From Strigamia acuminata (lineage: Eukaryota; Arthropoda; Chilopoda; Geophilomorpha; Linotaeniidae): a stretch of DNA of 64,000 nucleotides. The DNA is taken from positions 8,148,427 through 8,212,426 of the forward strand of contig OX442315.1 of the NCBI GenBank assembly GCA_949358305.1, given 5' to 3'. The translations under genes and the position numbers were made by a program. Under the pieces are notes generated by a model. It was given only the letters and a program-made list of their open reading frames with translations. It searched no databases and had not been told where the DNA came from. Below, in pieces: positions 28,471-40,090 of this stretch. The stretch's first letter is position 1. Each line of letters begins with the position of its first letter.

Positions 28471-29433
28471 CTTCGTAGCCTCTAAAACAGTAGAAGTAAA
28501 ATCAGTCGAAATTCTCTCGACTGGATGATTATAAAATTTGAAAAATATCGAGGCAGAGGACCAATCGGCCGCTCGAAGGATGTGAGATAAATTAACTCCT
28601 TTTGACCAAGCAAAGGAAGTGGCGGCTGCACGGGTAGAATGGGCCGAAAAAATAGCAGTGTTTACTCCTGCCATGGACAAGGTTTCCTTGATCCACCTGG
28701 CAATAGTGGAAGAAGTGACCGGTCCAAAAGGACGTGAGGACGCCAAAAAGAATTGAAGAGAGGATCCGCGAAAAGCGGCTGAGTGTTTTAAATAAAATTT
28801 AATGGCCTCGACCGGACATAATTCCTCGTCCTCGAAACGGGGTAGAACGAAAGGGACTGTAGAGGAGGATTTTCTCTTTCCTAGGAGAGGAAAAACACAA
28901 GAGTTAGCTGAAAAAACTACTTTGGATGATAAGAGTTTGAGATCTGAAGCCCTTCCTGCTAAGGAAAGGGCCAAGAGTGTGGCGATATGACGATTAATCT
29001 CTAACTTGGAGAAGGTAGGAAGTAAAAGAAACCGTGACTTAAGGAAGAGAAGAACCGGGCCTACATGCCAAATGAAGGAATATTTCGGAATTTGTGGACG
29101 CGAATTTGCGATGCCTTTCATGACGCGCCTGATAAGTGGGTGAGAACCTAGATCAATTGAAGAAATTAAACTGATGGTCTGAGAAATAGCCGAACGATGG
29201 GCATTTATTGTGCTAAGCGCAAAATTATCAGTAAAAAGAGAAGAAAGGTAATTTGCCAACTTTATGGCAGATGGGCGAACAGGGTCAACATTGTTTCGTG
29301 TAGACCAGTGGAGCCAAGACTTCCAGTGTCCGTCGTAGATCTTATTTGATGAGGACTGCCAGGAACACCCCACCAATTTGGAAGCGTTCGTTGAAAGACC
29401 TCCGTTTCCGAGGGAACCGATGACAGTTTCCAT
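28462..29433 (-). CDS. DIRS tyrosine recombinase
   Basis: 323 aa from ATG 29433. It has the family's catalytic set: first Arg in LAGRASDLKLL, HSTRAAATSFAWSKGV with the H-xx-R box, a tryptophan in the His/Trp position (RAADWSSASIF), and the nucleophile Tyr in FKFYNHPV. The N-terminal half is the core-binding helical domain. It joins the circular cDNA to target DNA in place of an integrase. The ORF overlaps the pol 3' exon in another frame and ends inside the internal complementary region. It looks intact. Confidence 0.93.
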   Translation of the reverse strand: METVIGSLGNGGLSTNASKLVGCSWQSSSNKIYDGHWKSWLHWSTRNNVDPVRPSAIKLANYLSSLFTDNFALSTINAHRSAISQTISLISSIDLGSHPLIRRVMKGIANSRPQIPKYSFIWHVGPVLLFLKSRFLLLPTFSKLEINRHIATLLALSLAGRASDLKLLSSKVVFSANSCVFPLLGKRKSSSTVPFVLPRFEDEELCPVEAIKFYLKHSAAFRGSSLQFFLASSRPFGPVTSSTIARWIKETLSMAGVNTAIFSAHSTRAAATSFAWSKGVNLSHILRAADWSSASIFFKFYNHPVERISTDFTSTVLEATKSL

Positions 29434-31656
29434 GCGGCCAGCTGCAGGGATCGCGCTAGGAGAAGCGGATGGGGTTGTTTCAGCGCATTCGTCAAAAGAT
29501 TCGGGAGTTGGGGCAACCGTATCGGGGATTCCGTCGATAGGGACCAGAGAAGCTGAAAAATAAATCTCGATTTAGTAGAAAGAAAAGAACAAATTTCCTG
29601 AATGTGGAATTACCGGAAACCAAGCTTGGCTAGGCCAAATCGGGGTGATCAGAACTATTCGAGTAGGTGTCGAAGCATTGCGGATTTTTTGAAGGCATTT
29701 TGGAACGAGGCAAAAAGGAGGAAAGGCGTAAGAAATTCCTGATCCCCAGTCCTGAACTAAGGCATCAAAGGCCTGAGCAGCAGGGTCGGGCTTCCAGCTA
29801 AAGAAGTTTTCTAATTGCGCATTATGCATTGCCGCGAAAAGGTCTAAATAAAAGGGACCCCAAATTTGATCAATGGAGTGAAAGACCTTATGATTCAACA
29901 TCCAGTCACCTGAGTCTACGATCTTACCCCTAGAGGCCGCGTCCGCTTCTATATTGAGGCGACCCGGGATGTGCTCCGCTTGAACAGAGATATTCCTTTC
30001 CATAGCCCAAGACCAAAGGTCTTGTGCTACGGCAGTAAGGTCTCGGGATCTGGGACTGCCCAGATGATTAATGGAGGCAATCGCTGCAGTATTGTCCATT
30101 CTAATCTTAACTATACTATCGGATAAATCCTTAGCAAAAGACTTGAGACCCCAAAATGCAGCTAAAAGTTCAAGAACATTGATATGTTTCTTAACAAGGG
30201 GAGAGGGCCAGGAGCCTCCTATACTAACGCCTGAAGAAGTTGCCCCCCATCCTGTTAGGGAGGCATCGGAATCAAAGCATAAGAGACAAGGTTTAGGAAG
30301 AAGAGATCTGCCCTTGCAAAATCTCAAATTTTGTTTCCACCATAAAAGCTCTGACCTAGCTTCTTCTGTTATAAAACATGTGGATTCATAATTTCCGGTG
30401 AAATTACGGGCTTTTAAATGTTGCAGTCCCCGGTAATGTAGGGGCGCAGAGGAAATGGCAATTGTTGTGGCGTTAAGTTTGCCGATAATAGAAGACAGTT
30501 CTCGTATAGAACAGGTTTCTGATTGAAGCAAGTCTTCGAGGGAGGAAAGAATATTCTGAACTCTGTCTGGTGGCAAGGAGACGCTCATAGAAACTGAATC
30601 AATTAGAAAGCCTAAAAAGGTAATCGAAGTAGTGGGCTCAAGGATCGATTTTTTCAAATTAATGATAAAACCCAGAGCGCGAAAAAGAAGGCAAACAAAA
30701 TCCCTCTGTCGTGTAAGAAGTTCGTGAGATTTATTTATAAAAAACCAATCGTCTAAATAGACTGCTAACCGAACGTAAAGAGATCGAAGGAAAGTTGCTA
30801 CAGCTCTACACAATTTTGTAAAGTAAAAGGGAGCGGGACCTAAACCAAAGGGAAGCACTCCTAGTTCATACAGAACACCTTCCCAGAAAAATCTCAAAAA
30901 TTTTCGAGATTCTGGGTGTATGGCCACCGAAAAATAGGCATCAGATAGATCCAGTTTAAACATAAAAGCGTCTTTCTCCACCAGAGACAAGGCGGTGTGA
31001 ATATTCTCCATTTTGAAATGGTTGAAAACCAAAAAGGAATTGAGGGGTTTAAGATTAATAATAGGCCGAAAACCGCCATCTTTTTTAGAAACTAGAAAAA
31101 GAAAACTAATTATTTGATCTTGGCAAGGAAGAACCGAATAAGCGGCCCCTTTAAGGATCATGGCCTTAACCTCCTCCCTGATTAGTTCATGTTTAATCTG
31201 ATCGAAAACTGGTGTACGAAATTCTGATTGAATAGGTGGACTTAAAAATTCCAATTTTATCCCTCTGACCGTATCAAGAACCCAAGAATCTGAGGTGATA
31301 AAGGACCAAGTGTCGTGACAAAGGGGTAAACGTCCAGATGAAAGACAGGCGTCAGGAAAGGAAAAGTGGCTACACCAAGCCGTTACCGTTTCTAGTGAAG
31401 CCGCCACGACCCCTTCCCCGGTTGCTGGGGAAGGGGTTTTTACGAAAGGGCTGTTGCTGCCCTTTGTTGTAATCCGGGTTACGAAAGCTTCTACTCTGAT
31501 CTCTGTCGTCCGGTCGTGTGTGGGAATAATCTCTGCGCTGAAAACTCTCGACGGGGCGACTAAAACCACGGCGGAATCGATTATCGCGACGAGGACCCTT
31601 CGCGGGATTTTTACTTCTCGCTCTGTCCACTGATGCGAATTGGTCGGCTTGCTTTT
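29262..31656 (-). CDS. pol: DIRS pol: RT, RNase H, methyltransferase-like domain
   Basis: Reverse transcriptase with FKLDLSDAY and YLDD (about 30759-30748); RNase H with DSDASLTGWG, LELLAAFWGL and RMDNTAA; then the DIRS methyltransferase-like domain (DLFAAMHNAQ, SYAFPPF, IWPSQAWFP). A GT-AG intron at 29613-29553 (61 bp, branch-like TACTAA) precedes a second exon, 29552-29262. This carries the conserved family tail (LLWSLSTE..LP, HPLLLARSLQLAAWKLS). Without splicing the frame stops at 29572. The start is uncertain: the frame is open upstream through gag intron 2 into gag exon 2, so a Gag-Pol fusion is possible. Confidence 0.88.
29553..29613 (-). other. DIRS pol intron (61 bp)
   Basis: Donor GTAATT, TACTAA branch-like motif, acceptor TTATTTTTCAG. 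Removal joins FP to LLWSLSTE in phase 0 and restores the usual DIRS sequence order. Confidence 0.75.
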
Positions 31657-32957
31657 CTGCAAGGAAAAACAATAAGTTGTAAGACTCTTAAATTTTTTGT
31701 ATCGAAAATATGGGTTACTGAATCTCTCAAAAAATTGCCCTTGAAAAAGAGTGTCTCCCTCCGAATTTCGAAAATGCTTCACCATGTCGGACTTCTTCGT
31801 ACCCAAACCTTGAACGACATTGAAACGTCGTTCGTCGCTAATTGCGTTCATAGCATTTCGAACTTGTTGAAAAATGGCTTTGTTGGCGTAAAGCAATTCG
31901 TCTTTGTTCATGGGGTCGTTTGTTGACGAACGATCGTAGATTCTTGCCGTAATCGACCCAACGCGCGCCATCATGCCGTTTAAGCGACGCAAAAAACGTT
32001 CTCGCGGAATGGAAAAGGACGTGTTTCGTGCCCCCACATAGGCCTCCACATCTTCGTCCATTTTCTTCTTTTTCAAAAAGGGAACCTGTCGAGTCGGGCA
32101 CGGAAAATCGGCCTTAAAACTGTTATTTTTGGCCGTCGAAACTGGTTTGCTCAAAATTCGAACTATTTCCTTGGCGGACGATTCGTGGAGAAAAGGCGCA
32201 TCTTCTTCGAGATCATCGGAGTCGTCCGACGATCGGTCGGATTCCTCGTCCTTTCGAGACGGCGATTTTCGCGATTTGGCGTGCGGTTTGTCTCTTTTCT
32301 CGAGTTCTCGTCGGAGACGTATAATTTCACGGTCCTTACGAGACAGTCTTGCGGAAAATTCTCGCTCATCGTCTGACGAGCTAGAGCGTGACGAACGGTC
32401 GGAATCATACTCTGAAACATCTGACTACAACCAGTCAGTAACAAGAGTGAGAATTTTATCTACAATTCCGCATGAGAATTACTTACTTGATTTTCAGACT
32501 GAAATGTGCCCCACTCGTCTCTACGAGATCGAGACATTTTTGGCAATTCGGTAGACCCCTCCCGCTGAAGAGGGGCCCCACCTGTCTGATTCTGCGAGAA
32601 AGCCATAAAGATGAGCTTCTCGATGGCCTGGGAAGAAAGTCCCAAGTCGGGCGCCTGACTATTCGCGACTTGCGAGGCGGTAAAGTCGGGCCCTCTCGGA
32701 TCCCGTACATCATCGTTTCCAAAAGATTCGTCAAGGCGTTCTATCGTTTCATCTGATGGTGTGGGAACGATGGAACCATCTAATAGGATCCTCGATTGGG
32801 ACGAGGAAGGCGGCGCGATGGGCTCGTGGTGAGTTTCAACACGCGTGGTGGTGGTGATAGGCTTAGTGGTGTTGGTGCGACCACGCGGTGGTCGTGCTTT
32901 TTTGGAGCTTAAAGAGTCATCTGCTGTCTTCTTACCTCTAACTTTAGTAGGGCTCAT
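31370..32957 (-). CDS. gag: DIRS gag, three exons
   Basis: ATG 32957 (MSPTKVRG). Exons 32957-32487, 32424-31719 and 31656-31370; introns 32486-32425 (GTAAGT...TTGTAG) and 31718-31657 (GTAACC...CTTGCAG), both 62 bp. Phases fit (0, then 1) and give about 487 aa. Exon 1 is low-complexity and basic. Exon 2 has a serine-rich acidic part with a short coiled coil (EIIRLRRELEKR), then the structured domain. Exon 3 is RG/RR-rich and probably binds RNA. Without splicing of intron 1 the ORF stops at 32460. Exon model inferred from signals and frames. Confidence 0.75.
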
Positions 32958-33054
32958 CGTAAAAGGTAGTCAAAGTGCAAAAAAGCGATATAAAACTAAA
33001 AAATAGCCAAAATTTTCTTGAACGCGAAAAATCACGTGTGGAGAACTTGGCTAG

Positions 33055-33187
33055 TAAAATTGGACTGGGGGTCAGGTCTCGGGCTAGACCATAAGTAGAG
33101 GTCAAGCCCTCCACCTGGTTTTTCTTTTAAGTACTAGTAAATATTAAATTAATTGGACAAGCCTATAGTTAAACAACATTTATTGCC
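33055..33187 (-). repeat. DIRS right inverted terminal repeat
   Basis: Reverse complement of 28045-28177. Confidence 0.9.
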
Positions 33188-33204
33188 TAAGCTGTAATAT
33201 AATT

Positions 33205-35290
33205 AGAGCACGAAAACAACTTATTGACAAGTATTTTACAACTATGGATATCTTACTCGTTTTTATTGGGGTCGTTCACACCGGCAGGATTTTTCTCATG
33301 CACCTTGCCTCTAACGCCAGCAGCAAAAGCAAAGTCGCATGTTATAAGTATTGCTACACTCATCTTGTTGTATTTTTGAGTTTAAAAAGAGAAATGTAAT
33401 ACTATGTATAATAATGGACAATACACATGGAGCTACATATTGTAACAATCTCGAATGTAGTAGACTCAAGACTGCTAGGATTGCTTTTAAAAAGACTTAC
33501 AAACACTAAAAAATAATTACTAAGTTTATAATTTAACTCTCTGACTTTTAATAAAAATACTTTGCTCTGAAAGGGAATAATTCCGATCCGGAATTATCTT
33601 ACAATAACAAATCTTATAAATAATACAATGCTGGGTTTTCCAGAGTTTGAGAATAATATGAATTAGAAAGGTTAATTAATGTATGATTGAATAACGAAAT
33701 ATGATATGACGAGGAAAAGAGAAATAAGGAAAAATACTGAGGCGATGAACACGATTGATTCCGTCCGGAATTTTTCAAACATCTTTTTTATAGACAATAA
33801 AGTTAAATATTTTAACAAAATCTACTTTTTTCTACATTTTTTTTCTGTCTTCAGCGCCATGTGCAAACATTTGTCTAAAAATGTATCAACATCCGTATGA
33901 CTAATTATTATTCATAATTATCCGATGCTGTGATTTTCCCATAACACATCAAAGATCAGACATCTTTGTGCAATAGAAGTTGGGGAGTAGAAAAAAGTCC
34001 GTTGGGACAAATTCATAAAGATACTTTTGAGTGAATCTTTCTATGCATTGGATGTGAAGGTTATGGTAGTTTAGTTTAGAGTTTAGACCGATTCATAAAT
34101 TTGCAGACATGATTTCGACCAATTCTTGTATCTAATTACGTCGGTGTGTAGTCCAAATGTTCAAGACTGCACAAAAATATGAAAAAAAAAATCAAATTTG
34201 AAATATAAAATGTAGATAAATGTGTAAAACTGCTTTTCAGAAATACGACATGCTCTCTATTATATTCCTGTTAAGGAATAAGTGCAAATTGTGAATGAGT
34301 GTGAACAGTCTAATGCACACTTGTAGAGATTAGAATTTCTAAGTCACAACTGTGGCGATGACTTCGCAGACATGAATTAGTCCTAGGCAATGTGAGAGAC
34401 ATGGAAATGATATCCTTGTTTAAATTCAACAATGAAACAATGGGTTTTATTCGTCTAAGAAATAAAATAAGACTAAAAGAAAATTGTACGTGTATTTCTT
34501 CAGATCGTAATCCAACTACAATTGGATTTGTATGGACTTACAGTTTGCATTCAGAAGTTGCACTAGTGGTTCCATCTCAATTCGCAGACACGCATGGTCA
34601 CAAAAAAGCACGTTTCTCACTCGAATTGTTCGTAATCATGAAGACGGTATTCGTACGTTCCCTGGGTCCTCAATCCTCCATCTGGAACGTCGTAGTGGCG
34701 TACATTAGGTAGGAAGAAGTCCTCGTAGTCTTTTCGACCGCCTGGCCGAATGAGACGTTGCACAAGCAACTTGTATAAAATGATTTAACTTAAACGGTTT
34801 AAAACGACGGATGGAGTCGGATTCAGATTGATTGTTGCGCGGTGAGAACTTGACTGGTCGTCTTGAAGTCCAAGTATCGAGTGTCTTGTGTCCCACTTAG
34901 ATTTTCTGTCACTGGATTACCGGATTAAGTCCAGTTCTGGTCCAATCAATAAATGGACCAATTGGCAGGCTTTTGATCGGTGTGAAGTGTTAGAATTTCC
35001 TTTTGAAGTTCTGGAGTTTTTTTTTGGGCTTTATTTGGGGCTTCTTGTGGTTTCTGTGGCGTTTTACTGCCACACAACTTCTACATAAGAGGTTCATGTG
35101 TGGACTAGGCATTAGTGAGAGCTAATAATGATGCGCTCAAAAAATTTGGACTATTCCAAACTTTTTGGACTGAATGTTGTTGCAAAGTTGCAAAGTCTAT
35201 CGGCTGTTCTACAATTAATTACACTCTGTGTGCAAAATGGCACTTTTCGTTCGCAAAATTGCCATCATGTAACGTCATAGAAAGATACAC
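33205..35290. other. Non-coding stretch with relics
   Basis: About 33345-33440 duplicates the 3' end and flank of the Kazal-like ORF (GGACAATACACATGGAGCTACATAT). About 33441-33770 is an AT-rich insert of unknown origin. 33770-34125 is the LRR tail repeat. 34748-34838 is a partial BEL LTR. 35125-35225 is an inverted copy of 27530-27605. A 106-codon plus-strand ORF at 34392-34712 has no recognisable feature. Confidence 0.55.
34748..34838. repeat. Partial LTR of the truncated BEL family
   Basis: TGAGACGTTGCACAAGCAAC onward aligns with 16717-16805 (for example AACGACGGATGGAGTCGGAT in both). Only the U5-side end is present. Confidence 0.7.
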
Positions 35291-36109
35291 TGTCGCGTCC
35301 TACCTGGTGATAGGTTTAATGAGCTAACGTGTGTTACTTTACCTGTGATTCTACTAAATATGTAAATTACCCAAATGAATACTAAGTATATGTAAATGAA
35401 CAAACAGGTTTATTCAATAGGCGTGAGCCTTAAAATACACTCAGTATAAAACTAGAGTCGACTTGGTCAGAGTCGAACAAAGGATTTCTCAAGATGGCGT
35501 CGTCGGTTCCGCGTGGTCGGCGGAACAAAGGCGGCGTCTCGAGTTGTCGTAAATTCGTCACGGATTCGTCGTTCACGGACGCGGTGGAATGCTCTTTCGA
35601 GTCTTCTATCCGTGCCTGTTGTCTAGGGGTTGGTTTTAGCGTCGCAAGGCTCCGTCCAGAAACGAGGAGTTTCTTACAGGGCACTCGGACACTTTAGTGG
35701 TGGAATAACCGTGGGTCGGTTATTCGGTGTGAATTCACAAGGGTTATTTTCCTGCTTTCGCGGGAAATAAACACACAGTGTAAATTCGTGAGAGTTACAG
35801 TTGCACTGGAATCAGCGGTCCTCTATCAATCCTAACTTTTGGTGGAGTTGGCCTGACGGTGAGGTAGTTGCTGTGTTCTTGGTGTCGTTTGTGTAAGTTC
35901 TGCTTGTAGGGCGCGAAACTCTACCTGATATAGGCCAGGGTGAGGGGCCTGGCTCGGCCAATGGGGGCCGGCCACGCGTCACCTCACCCCCTCGGGGCAC
36001 GCGCTTCCCAGGGGGGGGAAGGCGGAGCCAACGCGAGGGAACTGACCTTTCCTAGTGACTCATGCGGATGGCGTCCACTGGAGGGACGACCACCCGCGGG
36101 GTCACCACA
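35291..36109 (-). repeat. gypsy-2 3' LTR
   Basis: Minus strand starts TGTGGTGACC and ends GGACGCGACA. It contains several perfect stem-loops (GAATAACCG...CGGTTATTC near 35703, GTTCCGC...GCGGAAC near 35508) and the 15-mer at 35816-35830 shared with gypsy-1. The ORFs inside it have no support. Confidence 0.95.
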
Positions 36110-36145
36110 CGTCCCTCCCCCAGCTTCGATCATCGATCGGGGCGA

Positions 36146-39100
36146 TTACCCTATTTGGTCTCTCAGTGCAATAGCGGGCAACTTCCCTCTGCGGGGACGT
36201 AGGATTGGGAGATTAACGGCTGGCGGTGGCGGAGGAAGGCCATCGGGCAGCGACGTGGTCAGGTTCGCTGGATTCTCCGATTCGTTGATGAAGAATTGAG
36301 CGTGGCCGGGAGGTCCGTCCGTGCTGCTTCTTCTTTCATGTACCCAGATTTGGGTCGAAGCGGGGAAGCGGCCGGGACATCGACGCATCCGGTGCGATTC
36401 CGGCGGTGTGAGGGGCTCTCGGTGAGCCCGCTGGAGCCGTTGGTGAAGGATCGGGTCGTTGGTCAACCTTATCTCCTTCGCCATCCACTGTAGGAATGAT
36501 TCGCCTTGGCGATGAGTGGCTAGCAACGCTTGGCGCGTCGCTTCGGACATTTGCAGGTTAGGGTACTCCACTTCCAATCGCAGATAAAGCTGCGTCGGCG
36601 CGGGAGCCAGTGGAGGCGGAGGTGGTGGAGACGGCGGTAGGGGAATCTCCAACGGGGGAGTTGTCTCCTCTATGGACAGGGCGTCCATGCTCGTAGAAGG
36701 CGGCGAGGGCGACGGCAGTGGTGGAGTTTGGGGTCCCTTGCGTGACCGCTTCGGGACTAGCTTCGGTCGCTTGCTCGATCTTCGCTCCTTCGGGAATACT
36801 GGTTTCGGAGACGGGGTATAACTCCGGGCGGCAGGTTTGGGAGGAACCGTCTCGGCCACCACGATGGGGCGGACGGCCTCCTCCTTAGCGGACGCCTCTT
36901 CGGCGACCTTTCGTAGCAACGTCGGGTGGACCCCTGGGTTTTGGTAGCGGAATGCCATCGAACGCATCTTCGCGAACTGGAAATTCGGGTTTTCCATGGA
37001 GCGGGCCAACTCGAATTGAAGGTCGGCCGCGGTTGGCGTAAATTCGGCCCAAAGTTGGTAGAGGGCCCTGTTTAGAAAGACGCCCTCTCTGTCGATTATG
37101 GTCCAGGCGGCCATCGACTGTCGGCCGTCCAGGAAGAGGGCGGGAGACAGGATCTCGGACATTACGCGGGTTACCTCGGCGTTTAAACTGCTTCGGCTGA
37201 GTGGCAGGGCGCGGTTTGGATCCGCCGAAAAAGTGGCGGATAGTTGGCGCATTTGGGCTATCGCCCAATTGATGTGCTCCGTCTGAGCGGCGTCAGCTTG
37301 TGCCAAGGCCCGTTCGGCGGTAGCGGGGTGCTCACATTCAGCCTGGTGGGCTTGTAGTTCTCCCAAGGTGGGATTCGCTGCCTCTCGTCGATTTCGGGCA
37401 TCCCGCTCTTTTTCTTCGTACCACATGGCGTCACGAGCCGGCCTCGGTGCCTGAGTCGGCGGAGGGACCGGCGGGGGAGCCAGTCCTGGTGGTCGGTGCG
37501 GGACGTATTCTAGGAACGCCTCGCCTGGTCGCATGCTTCCAGGGGGCGTCCATCTAGTTATGGCTGGTGGTGGGGCCTCGAGGAGAGGCGGCCAGCTTGG
37601 TTGGACCGGATGGAAGGTTGGTGCGGATGGCGCGAGCGTGGTTTGGCCCGCAGAGGGCGGTGGCCGGTTCGCGGAGAATCCGCGAAAGGCGTTGGTGAGT
37701 ACTTCGGCCAATTCTCTTCGTGACATGGGCTTATCCGTTTTTGGCCCTTCGTCCAAATCCATTTTTTCTTCAATGGTTTCGCACCATCCTTCGGGTCCCT
37801 TCTTCCGATCGGAGGACGACACGGCCGCGGGTCCGGCTCTTGGCGAGTCCGAACTACCGGCGGCGGTCGGCCTCTTCTCGGCGGCGGCGAGTTTCGCAAG
37901 CAGGGTTTGCATCCTTTGCCTGCGGCGAGCTCTGCTCTTCCGGTTGCGCCTGGTGTTGGCGGTTTCGACGTGCGAATGGGTTACCGAGTCTCTTCGGATT
38001 TTGTACGGGGGTTCTGTTTGGTCGAACATGGTCGACTCTTCGTCCGACGGCCGGACGGTGCGCACTAGGAAGAGAGAGGGCGCGGCTGCGGTAGCCGCTT
38101 GTCTCTCCTGTTCGTCGACCCGGTCGCTCCACGAGTTGGAAGGTCCGGCCTCTGGATTTATCCGTAATTCGCGGGATGAGGCGGGTACAATCACGACTGA
38201 GCGCAGGCCTCCCGACTGGGTGACCGTTTGAATTCTTAAGTCGGAACTGTTCGAATGGCCGGGTTGCGTCCCGCTCGTCGACGGGCCGCTCTCCTCGGTG
38301 GAAAGGGCCTGCCCACTCGGAGCGGGGTCGCCGTTTGAGCTTGAGGCCTGTCTCTTCAGCCTCCTGACTCGTGTGCCGCTCTGAAGGATGCCGACTTGAT
38401 GCAGCTGCCACATTTCGGCTTGAGTGGCGATAAAGCCGACGGGCGGCACCCACGGTGTTGCTTGGCGGTCTTCGCGGGCCTCTCGTAACCATTCTTTGAT
38501 TTCTCCCGTCGAGAAACCATTTCGCTCCAGAACTCGTATTACGGCACTGGTTGCCGTTCGCTCTAGGTGAGCGATTTCCTCGCGGACGATTCGTCTCCGC
38601 TCCTCTGGCGTCGCGGCGTGGCGCCACCGAAGGCCGGTGCGCTCGTCCGCCTCTGTACCGCCGTACCGAGCTCGAAGTAGCTCTGAAAAAATAGGGCTCG
38701 ACGGATCGAAATCGGGATCGATCCGTGGCCCCACCCTTTCTCGTATTTGCCTGGGCAAACATTCGACCAGCGTCCTGGGTCGGTCAAAGAATTCTTCGAT
38801 CGCTCGGGAGTAGCGTAATCTCAGGGCCCAGACATCGGTGTCTTCCTCTGGATAGGCTAGCCGGATAAATTCTGGCATCGCTAGCCGGAAGATGTTGCCC
38901 TTGGTGGGCACTGTAGACGGCAGGGCGTCCCATGATTGTAGCGGGTCGATCTGAAGCATTAAGTATATTTTAATTTCGATACCCTTTTTATAAATAATTG
39001 GAATAAAAATTGCGAGATCGGCGGTTGCACCAAAATTTCTTTCGGTTGTGGCCGCTCCTCTCCGTCCTGATTATTCGCAGGTCCGCGGTGGTTGGCCGCT

Positions 39101-39604
39101 GGTGTAGCTCAATCTTTCTCTTGCTACCTTTTTTAGATTCAGGAGGTCCGCTCAAAACAACGTCGCGTAATACAAAAGAATCGGTTGTTTCTATTTAAGC
39201 TTTTCTATTCGTATTTTTTAATTTATTACGAAGTTTCAACGTTACTTTTAGTTTTTAATTTTTTAGCGACGCCATCTTGGCAAACAATTCCTTTGTCTGG
39301 GTTTGGAGATCGGAGATCTTCGAGCACGAAAAAGGTTTCCGCGCCCGAGCTCCGATTCTACCGAAAATCAACAAAATAAATACAAAAAGAATTCATCAGT
39401 CAAGTTATCACGCGCCACAATCCGACATGGTGTCGGATGTCGGCGGATTACATTTTTCGATCTTACGGGAAGATCTTATGTTACCTGCGGTTGTTGCTCC
39501 GGCTCATCCCAATCTTCCTCCTCCGCCTCGATGACCAATCCTTCGCTCTCGTCTCTGGAGGACGAGGCGTCGGGGTCAATTCTCGGGTTGCGTCGATCGG
39601 CCAT
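36146..39604 (-). CDS. Third ORF of gypsy-2, spliced, function unknown
   Basis: Exon 39604-39485 (40 codons from ATG, acidic) with donor CAG|GTAACA, and exon 38950-36146 after acceptor GCTTCAG; phase 0 at the join, 974 aa. The acceptor matches the one in gypsy-1 and both exons then start ATCGA. The ATG may not be the first one: the frame is open upstream to an acceptor-like CTTTCTTTCAAG, in the phase of gypsy-1 exon 2. The protein has a folded-looking N-terminal domain (about residues 40-220), a basic nuclear-signal-like patch (RRNRKSRARRRQR), proline-rich linkers and a conserved-looking C-terminal part. No signal peptide, furin site or membrane anchor, so not a normal env. Confidence 0.7.
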
Positions 39605-40090
39605 AAAGAAAAACTCAGATTGCTCAACTTGAAAGAAAGAGGTTTTTTCTACTTTCTCGGTGAAAGAGAGAGAACGCGTGCCTTTGCTTTCAAGAAAACA
39701 AACGGAAGTGGAACCGACCGGCGCAGAGGATTATGGGTCACGGACGCGTCTCGTACGGTACGAGACTTGTCCGTGCGAGCGTGGAGCTACGGGGCCGACG
39801 TATGCGATCGAGCCGTGCGCATGTTACGCTACGGGGCCGACGCATGCGATCGAGCCGTGCGCATGTTACGCTACGGGGCCGACGCATGCGATCGAGCCGT
39901 GCGCATGTTACGCTACGGGGTTTCGACCGATACGTCATGCAATCTCGCTTTTCGATATTGACGGTGATAACTGACGACGAAGTTCGGACTTAGCCGAATT
40001 TTATGTCTCGACATGCGTTGCAGCTCTCGTAAGTGAATTTCTTCAATTTTACGACGCCGCCATCACATGTTTTGACCATTTTTCTTTCTT
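39605..40090. other. Spacer between pol and third ORF of gypsy-2
   Basis: Probably leader or intron of the third-ORF mRNA. Contains a 42-bp tandem repeat at 39787-39920. No confident first exon could be placed. Confidence 0.5.
39787..39920. repeat. 42-bp tandem repeat, 3.2 copies
   Basis: Units start CTACGGGGCCGACGYATGCG at 39787, 39829 and 39871, with a partial one at 39913. Copies are almost identical. Each unit holds palindromes (GCATGC, CGATCG, GCGC). Confidence 0.95.

Larger units (their letters stand above)
27996..33204 (-). mobile_element. Complete DIRS-type tyrosine-recombinase retrotransposon
   Basis: About 5.2 kb. Inverted terminal repeats of 133 bp (28045-28177, 33055-33187). An internal complementary region (28365-28470) is the reverse complement of both outer ends joined at AATT, which fixes the element ends at 27996 and 33204. 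There is no target-site duplication, as expected for recombinase-mediated circle insertion. Minus-strand genes are gag, RT-RNaseH-methyltransferase and tyrosine recombinase, with three short introns. Confidence 0.93.

Noticed and set aside
34392-34712. 106-codon plus-strand ORF
   Set aside because: No recognisable domain, no promoter or repeat elsewhere; expected by chance in 2 kb of non-coding sequence.
35430-35697. ORFs inside the gypsy-2 LTRs (again at 47552-47819)
   Set aside because: Same in both LTRs because the LTRs are copies; no start context or family match.
37533-38762. Long open frames on both strands within the gypsy-2 third ORF
   Set aside because: GC-rich, stop-poor DNA; only the minus-strand frame with the spliced start aligns to gypsy-1.
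36146-38950. Third ORF of gypsy-2 as a retroviral env
   Set aside because: No signal peptide, fusion peptide, cleavage site or membrane anchor visible.
39787-39920. Tandem repeat as a CRISPR array
   Set aside because: Units are contiguous without unique spacers, and the genome is eukaryotic.
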